DNA of 64,000 nt from Paracoccus indicus (GCF_003056335.1 NZ_PYWA01000001.1:496001-560000), one strand, 5' to 3'. Shown: positions 52,808 to 62,670, counted from the stretch's first letter. The notes: a model not told the origin generated them from the sequence alone. Numbers and translations: made by a program.

Positions 52808-53552
52808 TCTGCCCCGCCGCCTTGCGGTGGCATTGGGCATGCTGGTCGCGCTGGCCATCCCCGCCGGGGCGGCCACCTGCGACCGGGTCGATCACGACGG
52901 GCAGGGCTATGTCATCTGCACCGTGCCCGCCGATGCGCAGGGCGACCTGCAGATCTGGCAGGACGGTGCGGACGGCAAGCCGCTGCGCAATTTCAACAAC
53001 GTCCGGCGCAGCCTGCGCGACGGGCAGGCGCTGGCCTTCGCGATGAACGCCGGGATGTTCCACCCCGATTACCGCCCCGTGGGCCTGCTGGTCATCGACG
53101 GGCAGGAGCTGTCGCCCATCGTCACCGGCGGCAGCGGCGGCAACTTCGGGATGCTGCCCAATGGCGTCTTTTGCGCAGGCGGCGACCGCCCTTTCCAGGT
53201 GATCGAGACCCGCGCCTTTGCGACCGCACGTCCCGACTGCCGCATCGCCACCCAATCGGGGCCGATGCTGGTGGTGGACGGCGACCTGCACCCGCGCTTT
53301 CTGGAAGACAGCGACAGCCGCTATATCCGCAATGGCGTCGGCGTGTCGCCCGACGGGCAGACGGCATGGTTCGCCATTTCCAATCGTCCCGTGACCTTCC
53401 ATGAATTCGGTCGCCTGTTCCGCGACGGGCTGGGCGCGCGCGATGCGCTCTATTTCGACGGGTCGATCTCGCGGCTTTACGCCCCTTCGGTCAATCGCGC
53501 CGATTTCGGGCGCAGCATGGGCCCGATCATCGGGCTGGTCGGGCAGGATTGA
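52797..53552 (+). CDS. phosphodiester glycosidase (NAGPA/DUF2233) family secreted protein
   Basis: This 251-residue protein has a signal peptide (cleavage near AIPAGAATC) and a NAGPA-type domain: AFAMNAGMFHPDYRPVGLL (about residue 83), then QSGPMLV (about residue 155) and ALYFDGSISRLY. The family cleaves sugar phosphodiesters or related substrates outside the cytoplasm. The start at ATG 52797, 6 bases after GAGG, overlaps the end of rbfA. It stands between rbfA and truB, which are often adjacent, so it may be carried in the same transcript. Confidence 0.85.
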   Translation: MTADLPRRLAVALGMLVALAIPAGAATCDRVDHDGQGYVICTVPADAQGDLQIWQDGADGKPLRNFNNVRRSLRDGQALAFAMNAGMFHPDYRPVGLLVIDGQELSPIVTGGSGGNFGMLPNGVFCAGGDRPFQVIETRAFATARPDCRIATQSGPMLVVDGDLHPRFLEDSDSRYIRNGVGVSPDGQTAWFAISNRPVTFHEFGRLFRDGLGARDALYFDGSISRLYAPSVNRADFGRSMGPIIGLVGQD

Positions 53553-53621
53553 TCCCTTGGCCGGTTGACGGCGGATGCGGGCGGGGCTATCCCCCCGCCC
53601 CTTGATTTTCAGGAGTTTTGG

Positions 53622-54515
53622 ATGGCACGCAAGAAGGGCCGTGAGGTCAATGGCTGGCTGATCGTGGACAAGCCCGCAGGGGTCACCTCGACCTCGGTCG
53701 TGGCGAAGGTGCGTTGGGCGTTGGACGCCAAGAAGGCGGGCCATGCGGGCACGCTAGACCCCGATGCGACGGGCGTTCTGGCCGTGGCCCTGGGCGAGGC
53801 GACCAAGACCGTTCCCGTCATCACCGATGCGCTGAAATGCTATGATTTCGTGGTGAACTGGGGGGCGGAGACGACCACGGACGACGCTTCGGGCGATGTG
53901 GTCAAGACCGCCGATGCCCGCCCGACCCGCGATCAGGTGCAGGAGGCGCTTGCGGCCTTCACCGGCGAGATCATGCAGATCCCGCCCGCCTATTCCGCCG
54001 TCAAGGTCGATGGCGAACGCGCCTATGATCTGGCCCGCGAAGGCGTCGAGATGGAGCTGGCCGCGCGTCCGCTGTGGGTTGAAAGCCTGACCCTGCTGGA
54101 GGCCGACGACAACACCGCGCGGCTGGAGATGGTCTGTGGCAAGGGCGGTTATGTCCGCTCGATCGCGCGCGATCTGGGGCGTGCGCTTGGCTGCCTCGGC
54201 CATGTCGCGCATCTGCGCCGCACCTGGTCCGGCCCCTTCGAGGCCGAAAACGGCGTCGCCTTCGACAAGATCGACCGCGAGGCGCAGGAATGGCTGGAAA
54301 GCCAGCTGCTGCCCTTGGAAACCGGCCTGACCGACCTGCCGATGCTGCGTGCCACACCCGAGGGTGCCACCCGCATCCGCAACGGCAACCCGGGCGAGGT
54401 GACCAACGGCGCCGAATGGGGCGAGCTGGTCTGGGTCTCGGACGCCAAGGGTCCGGTCTGCATCGGCCGCTATCAGGGCGGCACGGTCCAGCCGGAACGC
54501 GTCTTCAACCTCTAG
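53622..54515 (+). CDS. truB: tRNA pseudouridine(55) synthase TruB
   Basis: This 297-residue enzyme makes pseudouridine 55 in the T loop of tRNA. The catalytic Asp lies in [13 protein letters not shown] (about residue 49), with conserved [14 protein letters not shown] at the start and [12 protein letters not shown] near residue 180. AGGAG precedes ATG 53622. Its end overlaps the stop of the convergent NlpC/P60 gene by 11 bp, without a terminator between. Confidence 0.97.
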   Translation: MARKKGREVNGWLIVDKPAGVTSTSVVAKVRWALDAKKAGHAGTLDPDATGVLAVALGEATKTVPVITDALKCYDFVVNWGAETTTDDASGDVVKTADARPTRDQVQEALAAFTGEIMQIPPAYSAVKVDGERAYDLAREGVEMELAARPLWVESLTLLEADDNTARLEMVCGKGGYVRSIARDLGRALGCLGHVAHLRRTWSGPFEAENGVAFDKIDREAQEWLESQLLPLETGLTDLPMLRATPEGATRIRNGNPGEVTNGAEWGELVWVSDAKGPVCIGRYQGGTVQPERVFNL

Positions 54516-55320
54516 GCCGGCGCGCCCCCTGAAACGGTCCGTCGCCCGCCGCATCGATGCGGGCGATGGCATCGGGGATGGATTCGCGGATCACGGCCAT
54601 CTGCCATGCCGTCGCATGGATCATCATGTTGGGCGACAGCGCCACCGCGACATGCCCCGGCCAGAACAGCAGGTCGCCGCGCCGGATGCTGTCCGTCACC
54701 GGAAAGGCATCGCGTTGCAGGTCGCTGTCGCCGGGGCAGGCGATGCCGCATTCGGTCAGCGCCAGCTGCGCCAGCCCCGAACAATCGATCCCCGCCCTGC
54801 TGTTGCCGCCCCACAGATAGGGCGTGCCCAGCAGGGTTTCGGCCACCCCTGCGGGGTCGTCTGACGGCTGGTCGCCCACGTGCTGGGCCGGAACGAAGCC
54901 GCCACCCGCCAGTTCGGCAAAGCCGCCCGCGATCCCTGTCACCGACAGCCGCGATCCGCGTGTCAGCGACATGCGCTCGGGGCGCTTCATGTCGGGGGCC
55001 GGATAGACATGGGTGGCAGGGGCCGTGACACGATGCGTCAGCGCGGGCAGGTCATGGGTCAGCGCATCGGCGCAGACCCAACCACAATAACCATCCAGCG
55101 CCGATTGGACGAAGGTCATGTCGTCACGCTCCTCGATCACCGTCAGGTCGGTACCGAAGACCAGCTGCCGGTCGCGGCGGCCATCGGGGGCGGTCAGCAG
55201 ATCGGACAGAGGCACCGCCAGCCGCGCGGGGCGTCCGGCGGTATAGGCGGGGCGGTCCAACTGGCCGCGCAGGCTCTCCAGGGCGACGCGGTCGGTGGCG
55301 GGGGTCAAGCGGCGGTCCAT
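54505..55320 (-). CDS. NlpC/P60 family peptidoglycan hydrolase-like protein
   Basis: This 271-residue protein has SH3-like N-terminal segments (about residues 30-140) and a C-terminal NlpC/P60 domain with catalytic Cys in GIDCSGLAQ (about residue 182), His in PGHVAVALS (about residue 228) and a further polar residue. Such enzymes cut gamma-D-glutamyl-meso-diaminopimelate bonds. No clear signal peptide is seen, so it may act on recycled cytoplasmic peptides, which would fit the M17 peptidase encoded 2 bp upstream in the same operon. Confidence 0.9.
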   Translation of the reverse strand: MDRRLTPATDRVALESLRGQLDRPAYTAGRPARLAVPLSDLLTAPDGRRDRQLVFGTDLTVIEERDDMTFVQSALDGYCGWVCADALTHDLPALTHRVTAPATHVYPAPDMKRPERMSLTRGSRLSVTGIAGGFAELAGGGFVPAQHVGDQPSDDPAGVAETLLGTPYLWGGNSRAGIDCSGLAQLALTECGIACPGDSDLQRDAFPVTDSIRRGDLLFWPGHVAVALSPNMMIHATAWQMAVIRESIPDAIARIDAAGDGPFQGARRPRG

Positions 55321-55322
55321 GA

Positions 55323-56696
55323 TCAGGACAGGATCTGCGGCAGGGCGGCCAAGATGGCGCGGGATCCTTGGCCGACCCCACCCTTGGGACGACCGGGCGC
55401 GGCAGCGGGCTGCCAACCATAGATGTCCAGATGCGCATAGCGGCCCGCGCCATCGGCAAAGCGCTTCAGGAACAGCGCCGCCGTGATCGACCCTGCCATC
55501 CCGCCCGAGGGCGCATTGTCCAGATCGGCGATGCCGGGTTCGATCATGGCATCATAGGGTTCCCAGAAGGGCATGCGCCACAGCGGGTCGCCCACCTGCA
55601 TCGCTGCCGATTGCAGCGCTGTCGCCGTCGCATCATCGTCGCAATAGAAGGGCGGCACATCCGGTCCCAAGGCCACGCGCGCGGCCCCCGTCAGCGTCGC
55701 CAGCGAGATCATCAGGTCGGGGCTTTCCTCGGCGGCATAGGTCAGGGCGTCGGCCAGAACCAGGCGGCCCTCGGCGTCGGTGTTGTTCACCTCGACCGAC
55801 AGGCCCTTGCGGCTGGCCAGGATGTCGCCGGGGCGGAAGGCATTGCCCGCGACGCTGTTTTCCACCGCGGGGATCAGCACCCGCAGGCGGATGCCCTGCG
55901 TGGCGCCGGTCCTGACCAGCATCCTCAGCAGCCCAAGCGCGGTCGCCGCCCCGCCCATGTCCTTCTTCATCAGCCCCATCGAGGCACCGGGCTTCAGGTT
56001 CAGCCCGCCCGTGTCATAGCAGACGCCCTTGCCGACCAGCGTCAGCATCGGGCCCGTGTCGCCGATGCGGATGTCCAGCAGGCGCGGCTCGATGGCCGAG
56101 GCGCGACCCACCGCATGGATCAGCGGAAAATTGGTCTTCAGCAGGTCCTTGCCCGTCGTCACCTCGATCTTGGCGCCGAGGTCGTTGCAGAGCGCGCGGG
56201 CCGCGGCCTCCAGCTTGTCGGGGCCGAGATCGCTGGCGGGGGTGTTGATCAGGTCGCGCGTCAGGAACTCGCCCGCGGCGATGGCCAGCGCGCGATCGGC
56301 GTCGGCGCCTTCGGGGCAGACGAGGCGCGGCCCCTTGCCCTGCGTTCCGGCATAGCGGGTGAAGCGATACTGTCCCAGCAGCCAGCCAAGGGCCAGCTGG
56401 TCGGCATCGAAACCCTGGGGGTGGCCGGCCAAGTGCCAGTCGCCGGCGGGCAGCGCGTGGGCGCGGGCAATCTGGAAGCGGTCGCGCCCGGCGCGGTCGC
56501 TGTCGCCCAGACCCATCAGCGCACCGCGCAACCCGCCCTGTCCGTCCGGCAGCAGGCAGATCTGTCCTGCCTTGGCGGCAAATCCGGTGGTCTGCGGCCA
56601 GCTGCCCGCATCGGCATCCGCGGGCAGATCCTCTCCGGCCCAGACCAGCCAGAGCGGGCGTGTATCGTCGGAGGCGGGGGCGAATTCGGGGGTCAT
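55323..56696 (-). CDS. M17 leucyl aminopeptidase family protein
   Basis: This 457-residue two-zinc aminopeptidase has the family signature NTDAEGRLVLADAL (about residue 307), Lys and Asp in GKGVCYDTGGLNLKP (about 227), and Lys in MKKDMGGAA. The N-terminal region is shorter than in PepA. It removes N-terminal residues from peptides. It is the first gene of the pair with the NlpC/P60 gene, and together they suggest peptide or murein-peptide turnover. Confidence 0.92.
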   Translation of the reverse strand: MTPEFAPASDDTRPLWLVWAGEDLPADADAGSWPQTTGFAAKAGQICLLPDGQGGLRGALMGLGDSDRAGRDRFQIARAHALPAGDWHLAGHPQGFDADQLALGWLLGQYRFTRYAGTQGKGPRLVCPEGADADRALAIAAGEFLTRDLINTPASDLGPDKLEAAARALCNDLGAKIEVTTGKDLLKTNFPLIHAVGRASAIEPRLLDIRIGDTGPMLTLVGKGVCYDTGGLNLKPGASMGLMKKDMGGAATALGLLRMLVRTGATQGIRLRVLIPAVENSVAGNAFRPGDILASRKGLSVEVNNTDAEGRLVLADALTYAAEESPDLMISLATLTGAARVALGPDVPPFYCDDDATATALQSAAMQVGDPLWRMPFWEPYDAMIEPGIADLDNAPSGGMAGSITAALFLKRFADGAGRYAHLDIYGWQPAAAPGRPKGGVGQGSRAILAALPQILS

Positions 56697-56774
56697 GTGA
56701 TGTTCCTTCGCAAATCCGCGACAGCCTACAGGTCATGCAATCCGCCGCAACCCCATCCGCCTGTCGCGACCCCG

Positions 56775-57152
56775 TCAGGGCAGGACCGCGCGATCCCAGA
56801 TGGCCGTCAGCGATCCGTTGCCCACCCGTTGCAGGCGTTGGCGGATGGCGGCCAAGGCGGGGTGATCGCCGCGTTCGGCGGCCCCGCCCAAGTCCATCGC
56901 CACGCCTGCCAGCGACACCAGCCCGATCTGCCAGGCCAGCCGCGACATGCGTTCGGCATCGGCCACCGCCTGCGCCCGATCATCCCGGGCCAGGGCCGTT
57001 TCGACCGAGGTGAGGATCGCCGCCAGCTGTTCCAGCGCCATGCAGATGACCTGCTGCGCCGCCGCCTCGCCCAGTTCGGCCATGATGGCGGCCACGCGTG
57101 CCCTGTCGACATGCGCGTGCTCTGCCGGGGTCAAAGCCGTGATCTGTGCCAT
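56775..57152 (-). CDS. hypothetical helical protein
   Basis: This 125-residue cytoplasmic protein is almost entirely helical (Ala- and Leu-rich), with a bundle pattern like an HPT or four-helix domain but no recognisable phosphoacceptor His. I do not recognise its family. GGAG lies 6 bases before ATG 57152; another ATG is two codons upstream. It is 78 bp before the aminopeptidase gene on the same strand and divergent from carbonic anhydrase. Confidence 0.65.
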   Translation of the reverse strand: MAQITALTPAEHAHVDRARVAAIMAELGEAAAQQVICMALEQLAAILTSVETALARDDRAQAVADAERMSRLAWQIGLVSLAGVAMDLGGAAERGDHPALAAIRQRLQRVGNGSLTAIWDRAVLP

Positions 57153-57292
57153 CCGCATCTCCGTGGGGTCCTGCTTCTACGACGGGCAAGATGGCCGCAA
57201 GCGGTGAAGAAAGCCTTGCGCCCGTGGGAATAAACCTCTCGAATTTGGTTCAATTCCGGCCTATGACGCTGATCCAGAAAGCGAGGTTCCTG

Positions 57293-57940
57293 ATGCACAA
57301 CCTGTCTCCGTTGCCCCAATATCTGATCAAGCGCTACCAGGGGTGGAAAGCCACCGCGCATGCGGAAAACCACGCATGGTATCGCCGCCTGGCCAATGAG
57401 GGTCAGCGTCCGCGCGCCATGGTGATTTCGTGCTGCGACAGCCGGGTCCATGTCACCAGCATCTTCGGTGCCGATTCGGGCGAATTCTTCATCCATCGCA
57501 ATATCGCCAACCTCGTGCCGCCCCATGCCCCCGACGGGCTGCAGCACGGCACCTCGGCTGCGGTCGAATACGCGGTCGAGGCGCTGAAGGTCGCGCATCT
57601 GATCGTGGTCGGCCACACCAAATGCGGTGGCGTCGCGGGCTGCCATGCCATGTGTTCGGGCCAGGCCCCCGAACTGGAGGAGAAGACCAGCTTCGTGGGC
57701 CGCTGGATGGACATCCTGCGCCCCGGCTATGAACGCGTGAAGGATCTGCCCGCCGAACAGCAGGTCGGTGCGCTGGAAAAGGAAGCGGTGTTGGTCTCGA
57801 TCGAGAACCTGATGACCTTCCCCTTCGTGCGCAGCGCCGTCGAGGCGGGCGCCCTGTCGCTGCACGGTCTGGTCCATGACATCGCCGAGGGCACGCTGCT
57901 GCAGGCCGAGGATGCCGGCAACAAGTGGGTCGCCGTATAA
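57293..57940 (+). CDS. beta-carbonic anhydrase
   Basis: This 215-residue zinc enzyme interconverts carbon dioxide and bicarbonate. The zinc ligands are seen in SCCDSRV (Cys, about residue 43) and GHTKCGG (His and Cys, about residue 105), with the catalytic Asp-Arg pair in CDSR. GCGAGG lies 6 bases before ATG 57293, and an ATG ten codons upstream has no such site. It is convergent with asd across a strong terminator. Confidence 0.95.
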   Translation: MHNLSPLPQYLIKRYQGWKATAHAENHAWYRRLANEGQRPRAMVISCCDSRVHVTSIFGADSGEFFIHRNIANLVPPHAPDGLQHGTSAAVEYAVEALKVAHLIVVGHTKCGGVAGCHAMCSGQAPELEEKTSFVGRWMDILRPGYERVKDLPAEQQVGALEKEAVLVSIENLMTFPFVRSAVEAGALSLHGLVHDIAEGTLLQAEDAGNKWVAV

Positions 57941-57965
57941 GGCACGCGCCATGCGCGCATGAAAA

Positions 57966-57996
57966 GGGGGCGGCAAGGCTGATGCCTGCCGCCCCC
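57966..57996. terminator. terminator between carbonic anhydrase and asd
   Basis: GGGGGCGGCA (57966-57975) pairs perfectly with TGCCGCCCCC (57987-57996), extended inward by GGC/GCC. The stem is preceded by AAAA and followed by TTTC, so it may serve both converging genes. Confidence 0.8.
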
Positions 57997-58025
57997 GTTT
58001 CGTTGGCAATGGTCCGAAGGGACGA

Positions 58026-59048
58026 TCAGCCCTTCTTCAGCACCTTGTTGCCCAGCAGTTCGGCGATCTGGACGGCGTTCAGCGCCGCACCCTTGCGCAG
58101 GTTGTCGCTGACGCACCAGATGTTCAGACCGTTCTCGATCGTGCCGTCCTGGCGGATGCGGCTGATGAAGGTGGCGAAATCGCCCACGCATTCGACGGGC
58201 GTGGTGTAGCCGCCGGGCTCGCGCTTGTCGACGACCATGATGCCGGGGGCCTCGCGCAGGATGTCGCGGGCCTCGTCCTCGTCCAAGAAGTCCTCGAACT
58301 CGATGTTGATGGCCTCGGAGTGGCCGACGAAGACGGGGACGCGGACGCAGGTCGCGGTGACCTTGATCGACTTGTCCATGATCTTCTTGGTCTCGGCGAC
58401 CATCTTCCATTCTTCCTTGGTCGAGCCGTCATCCATGAAGACGTCGATCTGCGGGATCACGTTGAAGGCGATCTGCTTGGGAAACTTCGAGGGCTCGACC
58501 TCCTGACCGGGGACATACATGCCCTTGGTCTGGTTCCACAGCTCGTCCATGGCATCCTTGCCGCCGCCCGACACCGACTGATAGGTCGAGACGACGACGC
58601 GCTTGATGCGGGCGCGTTCGTGCAGCGGGTTCAGCGCCACGACCATCTGCGCGGTCGAGCAGTTGGGGTTGGCGATGATGTTCTTCTTGGAATAGCCGGT
58701 GATGGCCTCGGGGTTCACTTCCGGAACGATCAGCGGAACATCGGGGTCGTAGCGATAGAGCGAGCTGTTGTCGATGACGACGCAGCCCGCCTCGGCGGCG
58801 ATGGGGGCGTATTTCTTGGTCGCATCCGATCCGATTGCGAACAGCGCCATGTCCCAGCCCGTGAAATCGAACTGATCGATGTCCTTGATCTTGAGAGTCT
58901 TGTCGCCAAAGCTGACTTCGGTTCCCTGGCTGCGACGCGATGCCAGAACGGCAATCTCGTCAATCGGGAACTGGCGCTCATCAAGGATGTTCAGCATTTC
59001 GCGGCCCACGTTTCCGGTGGCACCTGCGACGACGACTTTATAACCCAT
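58026..59048 (-). CDS. asd: aspartate-semialdehyde dehydrogenase
   Basis: This 340-residue enzyme reduces aspartyl phosphate in the route to lysine, threonine and methionine. NADP-binding VAGATGNVGREML (about residue 8), catalytic Cys in ANPNCSTAQM (about residue 131) and His in RVPVFVGHSEA (about residue 248) are present, with the conserved QSVSGGGKDAM. It is on the minus strand with no cotranscribed gene. Confidence 0.97.
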   Translation of the reverse strand: MGYKVVVAGATGNVGREMLNILDERQFPIDEIAVLASRRSQGTEVSFGDKTLKIKDIDQFDFTGWDMALFAIGSDATKKYAPIAAEAGCVVIDNSSLYRYDPDVPLIVPEVNPEAITGYSKKNIIANPNCSTAQMVVALNPLHERARIKRVVVSTYQSVSGGGKDAMDELWNQTKGMYVPGQEVEPSKFPKQIAFNVIPQIDVFMDDGSTKEEWKMVAETKKIMDKSIKVTATCVRVPVFVGHSEAINIEFEDFLDEDEARDILREAPGIMVVDKREPGGYTTPVECVGDFATFISRIRQDGTIENGLNIWCVSDNLRKGAALNAVQIAELLGNKVLKKG

Positions 59049-59120
59049 TTTCCGGGGACTCCTTCTCCTGCGGTCGAAGGCGTTTACCGCAATTGCTGGG
59101 TCATTGGAAGGGCTTGGCCC

Positions 59121-59762
59121 CTAGCGGACCAGCCTCAGGCGGGAATCGCTGTGCAGCAGGTCGTCGACCCAGGCCCCCTCGGCGCTGAAATCATGGGGCA
59201 CATCGGCGGCGGCGCGGCGGCCCGACAGGCTGAGGCTGGCGAAGAAATCGAAGCCGTAAAGCGTCAGCGACGCCAAGGGCCCGCGCAGCAGCAGGTCGAT
59301 CATCATGGCGCCCGTGGTGGGCGGGGCCGACAGCCGGTCGCGCAGGGCCTGATAATCGGCCAGCGGGTGCAGATAGAAGCCTGCCCCGCTGGCCGTGCGC
59401 CAATCCAGCCGCTTGCGCTTGGGCGACATCCACAGGATGCGGTCGGGGTCCAGCCGCGCACGATCCGCGTCAGGCAGGCGCGTGGCCAGCGCCAGCCAGT
59501 CGGTGCGGGTGCCGTGGCTGGCGGCGGCTGGCATGGGCGCGCGGTTGATGCGCACTACAAGGTCAGCGGCGTCGATGGCCGGACCGTGGGACGCCTGCGC
59601 CAGCGATCGGGCATTGCCGATCAGCGCGACATGGCGGCCGTCCAGATCGGCCAGCAGGTTGCCCTGCGGGATCGACATGCGGGCGATGCGCCCGTCATTG
59701 CGCAGCAGTCGGGCGGTCATGAAGTCCAGGCGCGACAGGGCGGGGGTGGGAAGATCGCTCAT
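59121..59762 (-). CDS. family 29 (sialyltransferase-like) glycosyltransferase
   Basis: This 213-residue protein has the GT29-type sequence VALIGNARSL (about residue 44) with following DLVVRINRAP, and later TGAMMIDLLL and LTLYGFDFF. These resemble the L- and S-motif regions of sialyltransferase-like enzymes. Real sialic acid transfer cannot be concluded. Its start overlaps the stop of the LpcC-like gene by 4 bp, which makes it part of a surface-polysaccharide unit with that gene. Confidence 0.75.
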   Translation of the reverse strand: MSDLPTPALSRLDFMTARLLRNDGRIARMSIPQGNLLADLDGRHVALIGNARSLAQASHGPAIDAADLVVRINRAPMPAAASHGTRTDWLALATRLPDADRARLDPDRILWMSPKRKRLDWRTASGAGFYLHPLADYQALRDRLSAPPTTGAMMIDLLLRGPLASLTLYGFDFFASLSLSGRRAAADVPHDFSAEGAWVDDLLHSDSRLRLVR

Positions 59763-60799
59763 GCCTTGGCCAAAAGGTTTTCATAGACGGCGACGAGGGC
59801 GCGGGCCTCGCCCTCGATGGCGTGGTTGGTGGCGACATGGTCGCGGGCGGCAAGGCCAGCGGCGGTGCGGGCCGCGTCGTCGGAAAGCCAGCGGTCAAGG
59901 GCGGCGGTCAGGGCGGGGGCGTCGTCCTTGGGGACAAGGCTGCCGGTTTCGCCGTCGCGGATCAGGGTTTCATAGGCACCGACGCGGGCGGCGACGGTGG
60001 GAACGCCGCAGGCCATCGCCTCGAGCGGGGTCAGCCCGAAGCCTTCCCATCGGGCGGGGGCCGCGAACAGGTCCAGCGCCTGGTAATGCCGCACCACCTG
60101 GTCCCAAGGCAGTTCGCCTAGGAACCGGATGCGATCGGCCAGACCCGCGGCCTTGATCCGGGCCAGAAGGTCGTCGGTGAAGGCGCGATTGTCCTGGGTG
60201 ATGCGGCCGGTAAAGATGATCTGGGCCTTCGGGTGCTTCGGCAGCAGCTCCAACCCCGCCTGCACCAGCAGATCGACGCCCTTCTGTGCGCGCACCCGCC
60301 CGAAACAGCCGATCAGCACGGCGTCGGGGTCCAGCCCCAGCTCGGCCCGCAGGGCGGCGCGGTCGGGGGCAGGGCGGAAGATCTGCGTGTCGACGCCATG
60401 CAGGATGACGGTGGCGGGACGCTCCAGATAGCTGGCCGCCTGCGGTGAGGTCGCGACCAGCGCGTCCTGCTGCCGGATCAGCCAGCGGGTGAAACCGGTA
60501 TGGCTGCGCTGTGCGGCCGAGGTGAACAGCAGCCGGTATTTCCGGCGCAGCACCCGCCGCAGGATCAGCCCAAGCGCCATTTCCGTGTTGCGCCGTGCAT
60601 GCCAGACGCGCCAGCGGTCGCGGGGCAGGGTGGCCGCGCGGGTCAGCGGGATATGGGGGACGTCCTCGGGCAGGCCGGGGCCGGTGGCGCGGATGGCGAT
60701 CATGCGTGCCTGCACGGGGATCAGCCGGACCACGGTCGCCGTCACGCCGGACAGCCGCCGCTTCAGGTTCGGGGCCACGACCAGGGGGGTGTCATCCAT
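59759..60799 (-). CDS. LpcC-like family 4 glycosyltransferase (LPS core)
   Basis: This 346-residue GT-B glycosyltransferase starts with PNLKRRLSGVTATVVRLIP, the signature of rhizobial LpcC, which adds mannose to the Kdo of the lipopolysaccharide core. The donor-site EGFGLTPLEAMACGVPTVAA (about residue 255) is intact, and GCFGRVRAQKGVDLL is seen at the start of the second domain. It overlaps both neighbours (GT29 gene by 4 bp, MFS gene by 8 bp). Mannosyl transfer is inferred from family. Confidence 0.88.
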   Translation of the reverse strand: MDDTPLVVAPNLKRRLSGVTATVVRLIPVQARMIAIRATGPGLPEDVPHIPLTRAATLPRDRWRVWHARRNTEMALGLILRRVLRRKYRLLFTSAAQRSHTGFTRWLIRQQDALVATSPQAASYLERPATVILHGVDTQIFRPAPDRAALRAELGLDPDAVLIGCFGRVRAQKGVDLLVQAGLELLPKHPKAQIIFTGRITQDNRAFTDDLLARIKAAGLADRIRFLGELPWDQVVRHYQALDLFAAPARWEGFGLTPLEAMACGVPTVAARVGAYETLIRDGETGSLVPKDDAPALTAALDRWLSDDAARTAAGLAARDHVATNHAIEGEARALVAVYENLLAKA

Positions 60800-61982
60800 T
60801 CTCGGCCTCGGGCGTCAGGAAATACAGCAGGAACCCGACCACCAGCGGGATCAGGAAGAACAGCCACAGCATAGCGAAGGCCTGCGCCGAGGGGTAGGCC
60901 GCCTGCGCCGCCCCGAAAACCGGCCTTGATGCGAATTGCATCACCCCCGCGCCCCCGATGGAAAACATGTTCAGGAAGGTCACGCCCCGCCCAACCAGAT
61001 GCCGCGGCAGGAAGGATTTGCCATGCGCCATCAGCAAGGGATAGCCCGACCCGAAGAAGCCCAGCACCACCAGCAGAGCCGCCGCCCATGCAGGCCCAAG
61101 GCCCGGCGCCAGCCACATGATGCTTAGCGCCGCGATCATCACGGCGGTGAAGGTCAGCATGGCGCGCCGCGCACCGCCCAGCAGACGCGTCGCGGGTCCG
61201 GCGGCAAAGCTGCCCGCCACCATCGCCAGCCCCATGGCCAGGGTGTATCGTCCAATCTGGGTGGCATCGGCGCCGTGCACCTGTTCCAACCACGGACCCG
61301 CCCAAAGACCGCGGATCGCCGCGGCCACGGCGTAGTTCACCGCAAACAGCGGCAGGATGAACCACAGCGCCCGCAGCCGAAGGATCTGCGCGACCGAACC
61401 CTGCGGCTGGTCCGACCCAAGCGCCGCCGGATCGCGGACCTTGGCCAAGACCAGCCCCGCTGCCATCAGCGTGACCGCCGCCAGCCCCCACAGCGTCGCG
61501 CGCCAGCCAAGCGTCTGGATCACCCAGACCAGCGGCGCGGCCCCCAGGATGTTGCCAAGCGAGCCGAACCCCACCAGCACGCCTGCCAACGTTCCGAAGG
61601 CCGAGGCCGGGTATTCCCGCGCAAAGATGTAATAGGGACCCATCAATGCGGGCGAACAGCCGATGCCCAGCAGGGTCATGGCGACATGCAGATGCCAGGG
61701 TGCCGTGGCCAGCGCGAAGGCAGCGGCCCCGCCCGCTCCGCCCAGACCCAGCAGCAGGCCCACGGTCCGGCGCGGTCCCCATCGGTCCAGCGCCGCCCCC
61801 ACGGGCAACTGCAACAGCGCGAAGGCGATGAACCACAGCCCCGACGACAGCGCCAGATCGCCCGCCGTCGCGCCCAGCTGCTCGCGGAGCGTGGGGGCCA
61901 GTACCGCCAGAAACGCCCGATAGAACTGGCTGAGCATATAGCCCAGCACCAGACTGGCCAGACCCGCTGAATATGCCGGCAT
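60792..61982 (-). CDS. MFS transporter
   Basis: This 396-residue major facilitator has 12 predicted membrane helices, with DRWGPRRTVG between helices 2 and 3 matching the family loop motif. The substrate cannot be told. It is the first gene of the unit with the two glycosyltransferases (8 bp overlap), so it may serve surface polysaccharide metabolism, or the overlap may be only compact packing. Confidence 0.85.
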   Translation of the reverse strand: MPAYSAGLASLVLGYMLSQFYRAFLAVLAPTLREQLGATAGDLALSSGLWFIAFALLQLPVGAALDRWGPRRTVGLLLGLGGAGGAAAFALATAPWHLHVAMTLLGIGCSPALMGPYYIFAREYPASAFGTLAGVLVGFGSLGNILGAAPLVWVIQTLGWRATLWGLAAVTLMAAGLVLAKVRDPAALGSDQPQGSVAQILRLRALWFILPLFAVNYAVAAAIRGLWAGPWLEQVHGADATQIGRYTLAMGLAMVAGSFAAGPATRLLGGARRAMLTFTAVMIAALSIMWLAPGLGPAWAAALLVVLGFFGSGYPLLMAHGKSFLPRHLVGRGVTFLNMFSIGGAGVMQFASRPVFGAAQAAYPSAQAFAMLWLFFLIPLVVGFLLYFLTPEAENG

Positions 61983-62054
61983 GTGATCCTCCGCTTCCCG
62001 ACGGCAGGCTGTGCCATGGCAGCGGATCTTGCAAGATGTGCAAGTCGGCGCGGA

Positions 62055-62516
62055 TCAGTCCGCCGGGGCGTCCGCTTGCGGCGCGGTCTGGGCGGCCGAT
62101 TGTGTGCCGCCGCCCATCGCGATCAGCTTGTCCACGGTGTCCTGCACCCCCGGTCCCAGCTTGTCGCAGGCCTGCGGATCCTCCATCAGGCCGAAGGCAG
62201 GGCGGAAGTATTCGCGGTCATAGGTGATCGGGTCCAGCTTCAGCTTTTCGGTCAGTGCATCCGTTGTGCCGGTCATCAGCTGCCACGCGCCGTCGCCCAC
62301 GTCATGGTCCGGACAATTCGAGGTGATGACATTCGCCCGCGCCAGTTCATGCGCCAGATCACGCGCCTGCGCGTCGTCCAGGCCCGAAACATCGGGCAGC
62401 GGCACCACCAGGCGGTCGCCGGGTATTCCTTCGGCACCCTGCGCCAAGGCGCCGTTCAGGGGCATGGCTGCACCGGCCGACAGCATGGCTGCCATGACGA
62501 TCCGCATGGTTCTCAT
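62055..62516 (-). CDS. hypothetical secreted protein
   Basis: This protein of about 153 residues has a signal peptide (cleavage near NGALAQGA), two cysteines in the mature part (SNCPDHD and QACDKLG) and an Ala-, Gln-rich tail. I do not recognise a family. ATG 62516 has GGGA about 7 bases upstream; ATG 62528 lies four codons earlier. It is divergent from leuB, with 154 bp between them. Confidence 0.65.
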   Translation of the reverse strand: MRTMRIVMAAMLSAGAAMPLNGALAQGAEGIPGDRLVVPLPDVSGLDDAQARDLAHELARANVITSNCPDHDVGDGAWQLMTGTTDALTEKLKLDPITYDREYFRPAFGLMEDPQACDKLGPGVQDTVDKLIAMGGGTQSAAQTAPQADAPAD

Positions 62517-62602
62517 CGCGTTTCCCATCAGTCACTCTGCCCATAAGGTCGGCCAGCGAATGCCCGCATGCAAGGCAACTCACCGTGAGCGGGCCCGTGA
62601 TC

Positions 62603-62631
62603 TTGACCCTAGGGCGGGGCTTGTCTAACCC
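62603..62631 (+). promoter_or_regulatory. possible leuB promoter
   Basis: TTGACC (62603-62608) and TAACCC (62626-62631) are 17 bp apart, about 40 bp before the leuB start. The -35 box is good, but the -10 box is weak. Confidence 0.3.
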
Positions 62632-62670
62632 GAAACGAAACGCGCCGCGGCTGGCGCAAACGGAGGGATC

